Shown here in pieces: positions 17,295 through 25,644 of a stretch of DNA of 64,000 bases. The DNA lies in the NCBI GenBank assembly GCA_017408735.1, contig JAFQUB010000002.1:25052-89051 (forward strand), written 5' to 3'. The notes below the pieces were generated by a model. That model was not told the origin of the DNA and searched no databases. It saw nothing but the letters and a program-made list of their open reading frames with translations. Origin of the DNA: Lachnospiraceae bacterium (GTDB lineage: Bacteria > Bacillota > Clostridia > Lachnospirales > Lachnospiraceae). The position numbers and the translations under genes were made by a program. Within the stretch, counting starts at the first letter, position 1. The number at the start of each line of letters is the position of its first letter.

Positions 17295-18026
17295 ATGAGC
17301 AAATATGACATTACTTCTTTAAAAAAAGGTTGTAAAGAGCTGGGAATAGAATTATCAGAGCAACAGGTAGAACAGTTTTTAAAGTTTTATGAGCTTTTAG
17401 TAGAATGGAATAAGGTTATGAATTTAACCGGAATCACAGAATATGAAGAAGTTATCAGCAAACATTTTTTAGATAGTCTGCTTCTAGTAAAAGCATATGA
17501 TATGAATTCTGTGGAAAGCATTATAGACATCGGAACCGGTGCAGGCTTCCCGGGTATACCGTTAAAAATAATTTTTCCGGAAAAAAAGTTTGTATTATTG
17601 GACTCTTTGGGGAAAAGAATCAAATTTTTAAATGCAGTTGTGGATAACTTAGGCCTTGATCAGATTGAATTAATACACGGCAGAGCAGAAGATTATGCAA
17701 AAAAAGAAGAATACAGAGAACAATTCGACTTGGCAGTATCCAGAGCAGTAGCAAATCTAGCTTCCCTTTCTGAATACTGTATTCCGTTTGTAAAGGTAAA
17801 AGGAGCCTTTATTCCTTATAAATCAGGAAGTATTGAAGAAGAATTGCAACAGGCAGAAAAAGCAGTATCCATTCTTGGAGGAAAGAAGAAAGAATGCAAA
17901 GAATTGTTGCTTCCTGATACAGATATTACGCGGTCTTTTGTGTTGATTGAAAAGATGAAGGGGACTTCGAAGAAGTATCCTAGAAAGGCTGGATTACCGA
18001 CGAAGGAGCCGTTGGGGCAGGCGTAA
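17295..18026 (+). CDS. rsmG: 16S rRNA (guanine527-N7)-methyltransferase RsmG (GidB)
   Basis: This SAM-dependent enzyme methylates G527 of 16S rRNA. Its loss gives low-level streptomycin resistance in other bacteria. The 243 residues show the SAM-binding loop IDIGTGAGFPGIPLKI (about 75-90), the acidic strand FVLLDSLGKR, and FDLAVSRAVANL near 145. The C-terminal tail is basic and ends PTKEPLGQA. It begins 9 bp after mnmG and ends the block. Confidence 0.96.
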   Translation: MSKYDITSLKKGCKELGIELSEQQVEQFLKFYELLVEWNKVMNLTGITEYEEVISKHFLDSLLLVKAYDMNSVESIIDIGTGAGFPGIPLKIIFPEKKFVLLDSLGKRIKFLNAVVDNLGLDQIELIHGRAEDYAKKEEYREQFDLAVSRAVANLASLSEYCIPFVKVKGAFIPYKSGSIEEELQQAEKAVSILGGKKKECKELLLPDTDITRSFVLIEKMKGTSKKYPRKAGLPTKEPLGQA

Positions 18027-18103
18027 CGGGCTGTGCTTGGCAAGCCATACATAAAGTTACGCTGTACCCGAACGTAACAAAATGAATAAGTTCATATAGT
18101 TCT

Positions 18104-18136
18104 AAAAATTCCGTGGTTTTTATCACGGAATTTTTT
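18104..18136 (+). terminator. Terminator of the mnmE-mnmG-rsmG unit
   Basis: A 12-bp stem (18104-18115 with 18124-18135) around AATTCCGTG/CACGGAATT ends in a T tract. The rest of the 18027-18348 gap (18137-18288) shows no gene or motif I can support. Confidence 0.88.
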
Positions 18137-18288
18137 GTAGGTGGATAATATATCTTCTGTGTATTTCTTATGATAAATCTAGTTACATATAATTCTTGAA
18201 GCCATTTATTTTAGCAAATGACTTTTTTAAACTTGGCGGTTTCCAAGAACAGTTGCTCCACTTATGAGCGTACTGTCAACCACCAATA

Positions 18289-18322
18289 AAAAAAGCAAGC
18301 CTTAAATGACCTGCTTTTATAT
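18289..18322 (-). terminator. Possible terminator of the alpha/beta hydrolase gene
   Basis: On the minus strand AAAAGCA pairs with TGCTTTT across a 14-nt loop and runs into a T-rich tract, 27-60 bp past the hydrolase stop. The stem is short and weak. Confidence 0.45.
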
Positions 18323-18348
18323 TTAAGTTAAATTTCCCTTATGATGAA

Positions 18349-19290
18349 TTATCCAAGAAAAATTTCCACCTGCTCTAACAATTTATCCGGAGCCTCCAAC
18401 TGTGGAAGATGTTTTGTTTTCTTAATAGTATAAGATTCAATGGAAGGATTATAGTAAGAATAATTATCAATGGTAGTCTGAATATCTGTTTCTTCAGAAC
18501 CACCGATAATATAAATACTATGATTAATATTTTTCAAGGAATGAATAATATTAATGTTGGTATATCGTCCTTTCAAACTTGCAAATAAATATTTCGCATT
18601 TCCAAGATTGGATGATTCATAATAGGTATCAATGTAACTTTGATTCACCTTAAATGGATTAAAGTAGTATTCTTCAACAAATTTATGCTCCATGTTGTGT
18701 TTCATGGCATATAAATTGTAAAGTAAAGTTCCAAAAATCGGTGTTTCGATTAATAATTTCAATGTCTTGGTGCGTTTGGATGGAATTTCATTCAAACGAT
18801 ACAAACTCATCGGATTAATTAGAATAATTTTGTTAAAAAGAGAAGCATCGTTTCCGCAGGCTGTAATGATAAGCGGAGCAGAATCTCCGGTAACCATAAC
18901 GTCTGTTTTGTGACCAATGATATTTTTAACAAAATCAGAAATTAATTGTACATATAAAAAATTTGTGTAAGTCAGATTTGGTTTGTCGGAACGTCCACAG
19001 CCAAGTAAATCAATGGTATAGACGGTGTGCTTTTTTGCTAAATCTGAAATCATTTCGTTCCATTCGCAGGAAGAACTCCCTGTAGTTAAATCATGAATTA
19101 ATAACAGTGGAGAACCTGTTCCCTGTTTTGTATAGTATATTTTTCCAAATCTCCATTCGTAAAAGAATCCCAATTCAGATTTTAATAATTCCCGGATAGT
19201 CGCTGTAAAAGTTAAAAATTTATTCAAAAGATGTATACTTACCACACTAAGTGAAGTAAATAGAAATAAGTTTTTAAACTTTCTTTTCAT
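18349..19290 (-). CDS. Alpha/beta-fold hydrolase, membrane-anchored
   Basis: This is a 313-residue protein of the alpha/beta hydrolase superfamily. An N-terminal hydrophobic helix (about 5-30) probably anchors it. The oxyanion region is LLLIHDLTTGSS (about 78-89), followed by YTIDLLGCGRSDKP. The nucleophile elbow reads VTGDSAPLI with candidate Ser near 138. The C-terminal catalytic His is probably in KKTKHLPQLEAP. GxSxG is here GDSAP, so hydrolase activity is likely but not certain. It stands alone with its own promoter. Substrate unknown. Confidence 0.8.
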   Translation of the reverse strand: MKRKFKNLFLFTSLSVVSIHLLNKFLTFTATIRELLKSELGFFYEWRFGKIYYTKQGTGSPLLLIHDLTTGSSSCEWNEMISDLAKKHTVYTIDLLGCGRSDKPNLTYTNFLYVQLISDFVKNIIGHKTDVMVTGDSAPLIITACGNDASLFNKIILINPMSLYRLNEIPSKRTKTLKLLIETPIFGTLLYNLYAMKHNMEHKFVEEYYFNPFKVNQSYIDTYYESSNLGNAKYLFASLKGRYTNINIIHSLKNINHSIYIIGGSEETDIQTTIDNYSYYNPSIESYTIKKTKHLPQLEAPDKLLEQVEIFLG

Positions 19291-19330
19291 AAGAAACTCC
19301 CTTTCTATAGTTGTTTTTACAAGTACTTAT

Positions 19331-19359
19331 ATTATAGTCCAAGATGATGATATATACAA
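19331..19359 (-). promoter_or_regulatory. Promoter of the alpha/beta hydrolase gene
   Basis: On the minus strand TTGTAT (19354-19359), a 17-bp spacer and TATAAT (19331-19336) lie about 40 bp upstream of the start. From 19360 to 19608 I see nothing else definite. A weak plus-strand promoter for the next operon must lie there. Confidence 0.75.
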
Positions 19360-19608
19360 GGATATAAAAATAAATTCCTGTGAAAAAGAAATCTATTTGT
19401 TTTTTGGGCTCCTTAAAATTATATGGAAAATTTGCACAATAATAGAGGAAAAAGAAGCGAAGATGGACAAATAATATGGATTATTCGTTGAATAAGAGCA
19501 AAAAATGGAAAAGGAAATGGGGAGCAGTTAGAATATAAATTAATATAAGATATAGAAAGATTTTTGAGAATTATCAAGAATTTTGCAGATAAGGAAGGAG
19601 AAAGAGAT

Positions 19609-19776
19609 ATGAATGATAAACAAAGAGCGATTTTTAGAATTATTATAGCTGTAATATTTGTAATAGGTGGAGGCGTGTATTTGTTTCAAAGGGAACTTTT
19701 ATGTGCGGCGGTATTTATCCTAGTGGGAATTCTGTTTGGCTTTAAAGCAATAAAAGGCGGCAATAAGGAGGGATAA
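19609..19776 (+). CDS. Small two-TM membrane protein, unknown function
   Basis: This is a 55-residue protein starting MNDKQRAIFRIIIAVIFVIG. It has two predicted TM helices (about 8-25 and 29-47) and a short basic tail. The ATG at 19609 is preceded by AAGGAGAAAGA at good spacing. An in-frame ATG 15 codons upstream (19564) lacks a ribosome site. It lies 3 bp before an ABC ATPase gene, so it is probably co-transcribed and may be an accessory subunit of that transporter. I do not recognise a family. Confidence 0.7.
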   Translation: MNDKQRAIFRIIIAVIFVIGGGVYLFQRELLCAAVFILVGILFGFKAIKGGNKEG

Positions 19777-19779
19777 GTA

Positions 19780-20478
19780 ATGTTAAATATCAAAAATCTT
19801 TCTATATGGTATAAAAAAGAAAAAAACATAATTGACAACGGAAACTTTAGTATTAATTCTAATTGCATTATTGGTCTATTGGGAATTAACGGTGCAGGAA
19901 AAACAACACTGATGAATACCATCAGTGGAATACATACTAAATTTGAGGCTGAGGAAATAAACAGTAATGGAAAAGAAGTTTCCTTTTCTCAGGATGAATT
20001 TCGAAGAATGCGGTATACCGTATTCACCGATGAACAGGCATTTAAATATTGGACGTTTGCTGAATATAAAAATTATATCGAAAAAGTGTATAAGAAAAAA
20101 ATGGAAAAGGAATATCTTCAATATTTGGTGGAAGGTTTTCAATTTGGAGATTATCAAAACCAATATATTCAAAATCTGTCTACCGGAAATAAGAAGAAAG
20201 TATTTTTAATTGCAGGATTTGCACTACAATTGCCATTATTAATTTTGGACGAGCCTTTGGATGGTCTGGACTTTGCGGCGGCAGAATTTTTGTACCAGCT
20301 TTTGCCACAGCATAAAAAGTATGGAAGTGTTTTAATGAGTTCACATATTGCAGAAAGTTTTGAGAGAACCTGTGATAAAATCTTACTGCTAAATCAGGGA
20401 AAGCTTACCACAAAAATGGTTTCTGACAATATGGATATTCGAAAAGACTTAAAGGAGTGGTTGCATGAGGGAAAGTAA
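19780..20478 (+). CDS. ABC transporter ATP-binding protein
   Basis: This is a complete 232-residue ATPase. Walker A is GINGAGKTTL (about 35-44), a signature-like loop LSTGNKKKVFL replaces LSGGQ, Walker B is LLILDEPLDGLD, and the switch His is in MSSHIAESFERT. It overlaps the following permease gene by 14 bp, indicating coupled translation. The substrate is unknown. Position just upstream of the agr-like locus suggests, without proving, a link to peptide export or immunity. Confidence 0.9.
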   Translation: MLNIKNLSIWYKKEKNIIDNGNFSINSNCIIGLLGINGAGKTTLMNTISGIHTKFEAEEINSNGKEVSFSQDEFRRMRYTVFTDEQAFKYWTFAEYKNYIEKVYKKKMEKEYLQYLVEGFQFGDYQNQYIQNLSTGNKKKVFLIAGFALQLPLLILDEPLDGLDFAAAEFLYQLLPQHKKYGSVLMSSHIAESFERTCDKILLLNQGKLTTKMVSDNMDIRKDLKEWLHEGK

Positions 20479-21601
20479 AATGTTTTTATGGGATTTTATT
20501 ACCCCTAAAAAGATAAAAAACTATGTGCTGTATCTTATTGTGTTTGCCGTACTTACCGGAATTCTTTTTGAAGATAAAGAGATATTTCATATAAATAGTT
20601 TTGCTTGTAGTACAATTGGAATCGGCATTGCATTTACATCCACTGCTTATGTGATTTATACGTATTCCATTTTTGAAAATATTAAATTATATCTGACGTT
20701 GCCTATAAGTAAATGGAAGTTATTTGGTGCATATTTTGCTGCATTATGGGTATGTACAATAATTCAGAGAATTTCTTTTGTAATTGTTGTTCTTGTGAAT
20801 TATGGAAGTAATATTTTAGAGAACAGTATTTTACTAATAGTAAATTCAGGGGTAGCAGTATTAATTAATATCGGTATTTTATTAGGCAAAAATGGAAAAC
20901 GAAAAGTAATAGTATTTAAAAATACTATATTGCTTATTTTGCTATTCCTTTTTGGAGGAATGAATTTACATTTCGGATACAAATTAGTGCTGGTATTTTT
21001 CATAGGTGTGGGTGGAATTGTTACTTGGCGAAAAAGTGTGGTTACAGATTTGATTATCACCCACGAACCGAAAAATAAGCTTTTAGCTCAAAAAGGAATT
21101 AGGAACTATTTTTTAAAGGTTGTTTTTGCTGAAAAAATATACATAGTTAATACTATCTGTATTGTGGCGTTTATGCTTGTATTGTGTTTGATTAGCAGGG
21201 AGAATCCTATTCTATTTCAGCTAGTTTGGTGTATTGGTGCCATTAATACCCCTTTTGTCACCATGATTTCCAGTGATGTGTGGGTTGCAAGACACATTGA
21301 TATGCTTCCCGAAAAACAAAATAATATTTACCGGCAGTATGGAAGATTTTTATGCGGCTATTTTCTAGCAGTGAATATGGTAATTATAGGAGCAAAAAGT
21401 GTGGTCAGTGAGGTTGTAGCATCGGATGTGTTTTTTGCATTGTTTCTTGCCATTTTAGAAACAATATCGGCAGTTTTTATTGAGAAGAAGTATCGGATTA
21501 CAGGTTGGCAGACCAAACAGGAATTGTGGAAGAACCCAAGAAAATATGTGCTTCCGCTCATAGTGTTTGTGGTGGTTTCCATTTACTATGCTATCATATA
21601 A
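20465..21601 (+). CDS. ABC transporter permease-like membrane protein
   Basis: This is a 378-residue, very hydrophobic protein with about eight to ten TM segments (examples VLYLIVFAVLTGILF, TILLILLFLFGGMNLHFGY, IVAFMLVLCLI). It overlaps the ATPase gene, and AAGGAG sits 8 bases before the ATG at 20465. The loop YLTLPISKWKLFGAYFAALW resembles ABC-2 permease loops preceding TM helices, but no specific family is evident. It is the last gene before a strong terminator. Confidence 0.78.
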   Translation: MRESKMFLWDFITPKKIKNYVLYLIVFAVLTGILFEDKEIFHINSFACSTIGIGIAFTSTAYVIYTYSIFENIKLYLTLPISKWKLFGAYFAALWVCTIIQRISFVIVVLVNYGSNILENSILLIVNSGVAVLINIGILLGKNGKRKVIVFKNTILLILLFLFGGMNLHFGYKLVLVFFIGVGGIVTWRKSVVTDLIITHEPKNKLLAQKGIRNYFLKVVFAEKIYIVNTICIVAFMLVLCLISRENPILFQLVWCIGAINTPFVTMISSDVWVARHIDMLPEKQNNIYRQYGRFLCGYFLAVNMVIIGAKSVVSEVVASDVFFALFLAILETISAVFIEKKYRITGWQTKQELWKNPRKYVLPLIVFVVVSIYYAII

Positions 21602-21605
21602 AATG

Positions 21606-21656
21606 CACTTTAAATGTCAGTGAAGCAGTATCTGACATTTAAAGTGTATTTTTTTA
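21606..21656 (+). terminator. Terminator after the second ABC transporter operon
   Basis: A perfect 15-bp stem (21606-21620 with 21632-21646, 11-nt loop) is followed by seven T residues. Confidence 0.93.
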
Positions 21657-21730
21657 AAGGGGACATAAAGAAATTACCGACTATTGGTATGTAAAATAAT
21701 ACGAAAAATATGTATTATAGATGGAAAAAA

Positions 21731-21759
21731 TTGAAAGATGATGCAGAGCAGGCTATACT
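21731..21759 (+). promoter_or_regulatory. agrB promoter
   Basis: TTGAAA (21731-21736), a 17-bp spacer and TATACT (21754-21759) lie 36 bp before the agrB start. It resembles a good sigma-A promoter. Confidence 0.75.
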
Positions 21760-21795
21760 CCTAAATATATGAGAAAAATATAAGGGAGGAAAAGG

Positions 21796-22413
21796 ATGTA
21801 TAGAAAAATATCAGAAAAACTGGTAAATTCCTATCCTTGTGATTGGGAGAGTAATATACGGATGAAAGAAACCTGTATTTGTGGAGTAGAAATTGTATGT
21901 TCCACAATTGTGAATCTATTGCTCATTATTATACTGGCATGTATTTCTTCGAAAGAATTAGAAGTCTTCTTGTTTTTTATGGTATATGGAAGTATGAGAT
22001 TATATTCCGGTGGAATTCATGCAAAGAATCACTTTAGATGTATTCTTTATTATAGCACTATGCTTTTTGCCAGTGTGTATGCAGCAGAATATCTGGCAGA
22101 ATTTAAAGGAGGAATTTACATTTTAGGAGTTCTGGTACCGGGAATAGCGTTGGGAAGTAATTATGTATATGGTGGAAAACAAAAAAAATTAGAAGAAACG
22201 GAAAGTAGAAAATATGCAAAAACCTGTAGAGTTATAACTGCTATTTTAAGTGTACATTTGGTTATTGTGTGTATGGTGCAGTGCATCTGGTGGGACAGTA
22301 TTGCTTTAGAATTTCGAAGCTATTTTTATATTCAGGCTTTTGCAATGCTGTTTCAAAGTATTTCTTTATTTTTAGATAGAAAGCAATGTAAAGGAGGTGC
22401 ATTACTATTCTAA
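21796..22413 (+). CDS. agrB: AgrB-like peptide-processing membrane endopeptidase
   Basis: AgrB cleaves the AgrD precursor C-terminally and forms the thiolactone of the autoinducer. The 205-residue protein has about five to six TM helices. The family motif RLYSGGIHAKNHFRC gives catalytic His75 and Cys82, matching His77/Cys84 of Staphylococcus AgrB in spacing. The N terminus MYRKISEKLVNSY is also typical. GGAGG precedes the ATG. The product overlaps no neighbour and is followed 2 bp later by a degenerate ABC-ATPase-like gene. The cognate precursor is the small gene at 23955. Confidence 0.93.
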   Translation: MYRKISEKLVNSYPCDWESNIRMKETCICGVEIVCSTIVNLLLIIILACISSKELEVFLFFMVYGSMRLYSGGIHAKNHFRCILYYSTMLFASVYAAEYLAEFKGGIYILGVLVPGIALGSNYVYGGKQKKLEETESRKYAKTCRVITAILSVHLVIVCMVQCIWWDSIALEFRSYFYIQAFAMLFQSISLFLDRKQCKGGALLF

Positions 22414-22415
22414 GG

Positions 22416-23030
22416 ATGGAATTAGACACAAAGGAAAACGGTGATAAATTAAAACTAGAACTAGAAGGCGAAAAAATTGTGGCAATTATATGTTCGGATG
22501 AAAAAATAAGGGAAACAATACTTCAATTGTTGTCAGGAAAAAATATTGCCACAGGAGAATGTATATTAAATCATATCAGTACGACAAAAAGCATTAAAGA
22601 GTATAAGAAAAAAGTGGATTGTATTAATCCAAAAGAGATTTCTTCCCAATTGACGGTTCGTAATTATCTGATTTTTTATGGAATGGTTTCCGACATATAT
22701 TCTGAAAAACTGGTAGAAGAATTTTCAGATATTTTCAAAGCATTGCAGATGGAAGAAGTGTTAGATAAGAAAGTTGATGAGTTATCTTGTTTCGAACGGA
22801 TTTTAGTTAGGTGTGTTGCTGCAAGGCTAAAAAAAGTAGAATTACTTCTAGGCAATCATATTCTGGAAAACAAAACGGCAGAAGAACAGATACAATTATT
22901 AAATTTTTTAAAGCAGTATTTTGTGAAAAATTCATGTAAGTGTATACTATTTGAAAATGAGAAGGAGAATATAGATAGAATTATTGATGAAGTGATGGTA
23001 ATAGAAGATTTGCTTGAATGCAGAAAATAA
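22416..23030 (+). CDS. Degenerate ABC-ATPase-like protein inside the agr locus
   Basis: The 204-residue protein has the outline of an ABC ATPase without its catalytic motifs. Where Walker A should be it reads ICSDEKIRETILQLLSG, with no G-x-G-K-T/S. An ABC-like Q-loop region follows (LTVRNYLIFYGM), then a signature-like ELSCFERILVRCVAARL and a Walker B remnant VELLLGNHIL lacking Asp-Glu. No permease is adjacent. The frame is intact, so it is probably expressed. It starts 2 bp after agrB with AGGAGG rather far (about 19 bases) from the ATG, so a non-ATG start closer by is possible. ATPase activity is unlikely. It may be a scaffold or an exporter subunit. Confidence 0.65.
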   Translation: MELDTKENGDKLKLELEGEKIVAIICSDEKIRETILQLLSGKNIATGECILNHISTTKSIKEYKKKVDCINPKEISSQLTVRNYLIFYGMVSDIYSEKLVEEFSDIFKALQMEEVLDKKVDELSCFERILVRCVAARLKKVELLLGNHILENKTAEEQIQLLNFLKQYFVKNSCKCILFENEKENIDRIIDEVMVIEDLLECRK

Positions 23031-23069
23031 GCTATACTAAAGCCAATGAGAGGAAAAGGAGAGAAAATA

Positions 23070-23792
23070 ATGGCATATCAAATAGGGTTATGTGATGACG
23101 AAGAATATCAAATTAAATTGAATGGATTATATTTGAGGGAGATTGCTTCTAAGAAGGACTTTGATATAGAATGTCATGGTTTTAAGAGCGGAAAACAGGT
23201 TTTAAAATATTTATCTGTAAAACATTTAGATGTTTTGTTTCTGGACATTGATTTAGGAGATGAGTCTGGAATTGAAATTGCAGCTCAGTTGGCAGCAAGA
23301 TATCCGGAATTGGTTGTTATTTTTGTAACAGGACATAGAGAGTTTACAGGAGAAGCTTTTGAAGTAGAAGCTATGGGATATCTTGTGAAACCATTTGATA
23401 TAAAGAAAATGGAAAGTATTTTATCAAAAGCTTTGCTTCAGGCATCGGCAGTGAAAAGAAGCCAGGAAGATAAAGAAATTGTAATTACAGATGAGAATTT
23501 AAAGAAAAAAATAAATATAGGGGATATTATGTATATTCAAAGACAGCAGTCTAAAAGTATAATATACACCAAACAAAGAACATATAATGTATATGAAACA
23601 TTAACTTCCTTGTGCGAAAGGTTGGGAGAAGGTTTTTTGCGAATCAATCAGGGAGAGGTAACAAGTGTAAAGGAAATCAGGGAAATTAGGGGGAATGTAG
23701 TAGTATTAAAAAATGGTGAGGAAATGTCTATTGGCAGAACCTATCGAAAAGAAGTAATGGCAAAATACTTTGGAAAAGAAACAAATAGTTAA
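23070..23792 (+). CDS. agrA: AgrA-like response regulator (LytTR DNA-binding)
   Basis: This 240-residue regulator starts at the ATG at 23070 (AAGGAGA about 10 bases upstream). An earlier in-frame ATG at 23046 has no ribosome site. The receiver domain has acidic CDDEE at 8-12, phospho-acceptor Asp59 in LFLDIDLGDESG and Lys in VKPFD. The C-terminal LytTR domain (about 140-238) shows IMYIQRQQSK, FLRINQGEVTSVKEI and MSIGRTYRKEV, as in AgrA, ComE and PlnC. It likely activates agr transcription when phosphorylated by the AgrC-like kinase at 24140-25411. Confidence 0.92.
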   Translation: MAYQIGLCDDEEYQIKLNGLYLREIASKKDFDIECHGFKSGKQVLKYLSVKHLDVLFLDIDLGDESGIEIAAQLAARYPELVVIFVTGHREFTGEAFEVEAMGYLVKPFDIKKMESILSKALLQASAVKRSQEDKEIVITDENLKKKINIGDIMYIQRQQSKSIIYTKQRTYNVYETLTSLCERLGEGFLRINQGEVTSVKEIREIRGNVVVLKNGEEMSIGRTYRKEVMAKYFGKETNS

Positions 23793-23895
23793 GAAATGTT
23801 GCAGTTTAATCAAGGAAATACATAGTGGGGATACATTTTAAGATAGAAAAAATGTGATATAAAGGGAATTTATTTCATCCAAACAAGGAGTTTTG

Positions 23896-23901
23896 TATAA
23901 T
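23896..23901 (+). promoter_or_regulatory. Candidate agrD -10 element
   Basis: TATAAT at 23896-23901 lies 54 bp before agrD. The hexamer 17 bp upstream (TTTCAT) is a poor -35, as expected for a promoter needing an activator such as AgrA. No clear LytTR operator repeat was found. Confidence 0.5.
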
Positions 23902-23954
23902 ATATATGGAAAAGCAATACACCATATAAAAATTTTAATTGGAGGAATATAATA

Positions 23955-24143
23955 ATGAAAAAAGAAATGGGGTTAATGGTAGCAGAAACAGTTTCAAAGG
24001 CAGCAGTTGGTATGGCTGTGAAGGTAGCAAAAACGCCAAATCAGTGTTGTTTACTCTTTTTAGGAGAGCCACATTCTGATTTGGCGATTGAATCTAAAGA
24101 TTACAAAAATTTACAAGATTTTATAAAATATCATAAAATTTAA
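23955..24143 (+). CDS. agrD: AgrD-like cyclic lactone autoinducer peptide precursor
   Basis: This 62-residue precursor has an amphipathic N-terminal leader (residues 1-28), a core NQCCLLFLGEP (29-39) and an acidic or charged C-terminal tail. By analogy with AgrD, AgrB would cleave between Leu36 and Gly37 and close a ring from Cys32 to Leu36, giving a five-residue thiolactone. Cys31 could instead be the ring residue. GGAGGAATATAATA precedes the ATG. It sits between agrA and the convergent kinase gene, not beside agrB, and overlaps the kinase stop by 4 bp. The role follows from locus context and peptide layout. Confidence 0.82.
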   Translation: MKKEMGLMVAETVSKAAVGMAVKVAKTPNQCCLLFLGEPHSDLAIESKDYKNLQDFIKYHKI

Positions 24144-25411
24144 TAAGGAATAATAATGGAAACACGGAACAATTCATCAAAAAAGAAGTCTGTTTGTCCC
24201 TGATATTTTTTTACGATAGATTTAATATTTTTGGTGCCGATTCCATGATATTGTTTCTCAGCTTTTGTGGTAATAAATTCACCATTTTGAATAATAGGAG
24301 TCACCAGAAAGGTATTCTCGCACAGGATACATAACTGGTGATTTTCTTTTTTTATAGAAAAAGTGATATTTGGGCTTTTTGCTTGTTTTGCCGCTTCTAT
24401 GGCATTTTCTAAAATATTCCCAATCAAAGCACAAAGGTCTTTTTCATTTAATGGAAAATCATTGACAAGTATCTCTGTTTCAATAGGAATTCCCAGAGTG
24501 CTTGCTTTGTCAATTTTGCTATTAATCAATACAGATAAAACTTTATTTTCTACGAATATAAACTGGTTTGCTACAGACAATTCAGAAGATATGGAGTTGA
24601 GATAATTGGTAGCCTCCTGATATTCTTCCAGAGAAAGTAATCCCTGTAAAATACTCATGTGATTATTCATATCGTGTCGTAGACTTCTTAAATTATTCAC
24701 AACATCGGCTAAATCTTCGGTCAATTTATGCTCCATTTCAATTTGCTGTAATTTCAAATTTGTTTCCATCGTTTCTTTTGATTTTTTTGCAATCTTATAT
24801 AGCGTGAAAATGGATATGCCGGAAATTAGCACAATGGAAAAAAGTGCAATATTTAAGGTGGTTTTAGTAGTTAAAAAAAAGTTGTTATAGTAGAAAAGTC
24901 CGCTAATGATAAAAATAAAAGCAATATTTATAGAAAGCATTAGCAGAAGTTCTGTACGAAAACTATTAAAAATGGAATCATCATTGCTTTTATAACGAAT
25001 GAAAAGTTCTATTAAAATCAAAAACATAGATTCTGCAAAAAAGATTGCGACACGCTGTTGCGTGGTAGCGGAAACAAGGGTTGAGTTATCAGAACCCAGA
25101 AAAAAGGACATAACAAATATGACTAGCAGTTCGCATAGTGCGTAAATAAAAGTTGGAAAAAGTACAAAAAAGATTCGTTTCCACCAACTGTCTTTATGTA
25201 ATAGAATTAAGTAGAATATTAGTAATATCAGTACAAAAAATTTCAATGGAATATTGGGAAGCCATTTACTAATATATCCGGTTACTATAAAAAGAAAAAA
25301 TGCAATTATGTAAGCTGGGAAAATTGTTTTTTTGGAAAAACGATAGGTTAGTGTTTTACTGTGTAACCTATAAAAAGAAAAAATTAAAATACTATATAAT
25401 ATTTCTGTCAT
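24140..25411 (-). CDS. agrC: AgrC-like sensor histidine kinase (GHKL type)
   Basis: This is a 423-residue receptor kinase for the cyclic peptide. The N-terminal half (about 1-210) has six or seven TM segments. The cytoplasmic part begins with a coiled coil (METNLKLQQIEMEHKLTEDL). The phospho-acceptor region is NLRSLRHDMNNHMSILQGLL, and the GHKL ATPase domain has an N box in LIGNILENAIEAAKQAK and a G box in YHGIGTKNIKSIVKKYQG. It is convergent with agrD, an unusual arrangement since agrC normally lies in the same operon. A G-rich ribosome site precedes its ATG. Confidence 0.92.
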   Translation of the reverse strand: MTEILYSILIFSFYRLHSKTLTYRFSKKTIFPAYIIAFFLFIVTGYISKWLPNIPLKFFVLILLIFYLILLHKDSWWKRIFFVLFPTFIYALCELLVIFVMSFFLGSDNSTLVSATTQQRVAIFFAESMFLILIELFIRYKSNDDSIFNSFRTELLLMLSINIAFIFIISGLFYYNNFFLTTKTTLNIALFSIVLISGISIFTLYKIAKKSKETMETNLKLQQIEMEHKLTEDLADVVNNLRSLRHDMNNHMSILQGLLSLEEYQEATNYLNSISSELSVANQFIFVENKVLSVLINSKIDKASTLGIPIETEILVNDFPLNEKDLCALIGNILENAIEAAKQAKSPNITFSIKKENHQLCILCENTFLVTPIIQNGEFITTKAEKQYHGIGTKNIKSIVKKYQGQTDFFFDELFRVSIIIPY

Positions 25412-25572
25412 AAAATTTCTCTCCCCCCCAGTGTCCTTTAAAGTAAAATAATTATATTATAAGTTTTGTTTTTATGTCAAGAAGCACAAAGACAAATGCA
25501 TATGATGACAAGTTGTAATAAATTGTATTTGTCATGTTTGAGTAAATTCCAAAGAAAATCCCCCGAAAATGG

Positions 25573-25601
25573 TTGTATTTGATTTTGGTTTAATTTATAA
25601 T
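25573..25601 (+). promoter_or_regulatory. Promoter of the DegS/DegU-like pair
   Basis: TTGTAT (25573-25578), a 17-bp spacer and TATAAT (25596-25601) lie 43 bp upstream of the kinase start. Confidence 0.75.
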
Positions 25602-25644
25602 AAATTTATTGGGGTTAAATCGGAAACGATAGGAGTACGTGCAG

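Noticed and set aside
23785..23810. Possible AgrA-type direct repeat (ATAGTTAAG and CAGTTTAA) upstream of agrD
   Set aside because: The spacing of about 16 bp does not match the roughly 21-bp period of known AgrA sites, and the first half lies in the agrA stop region. Too weak to report as an operator.
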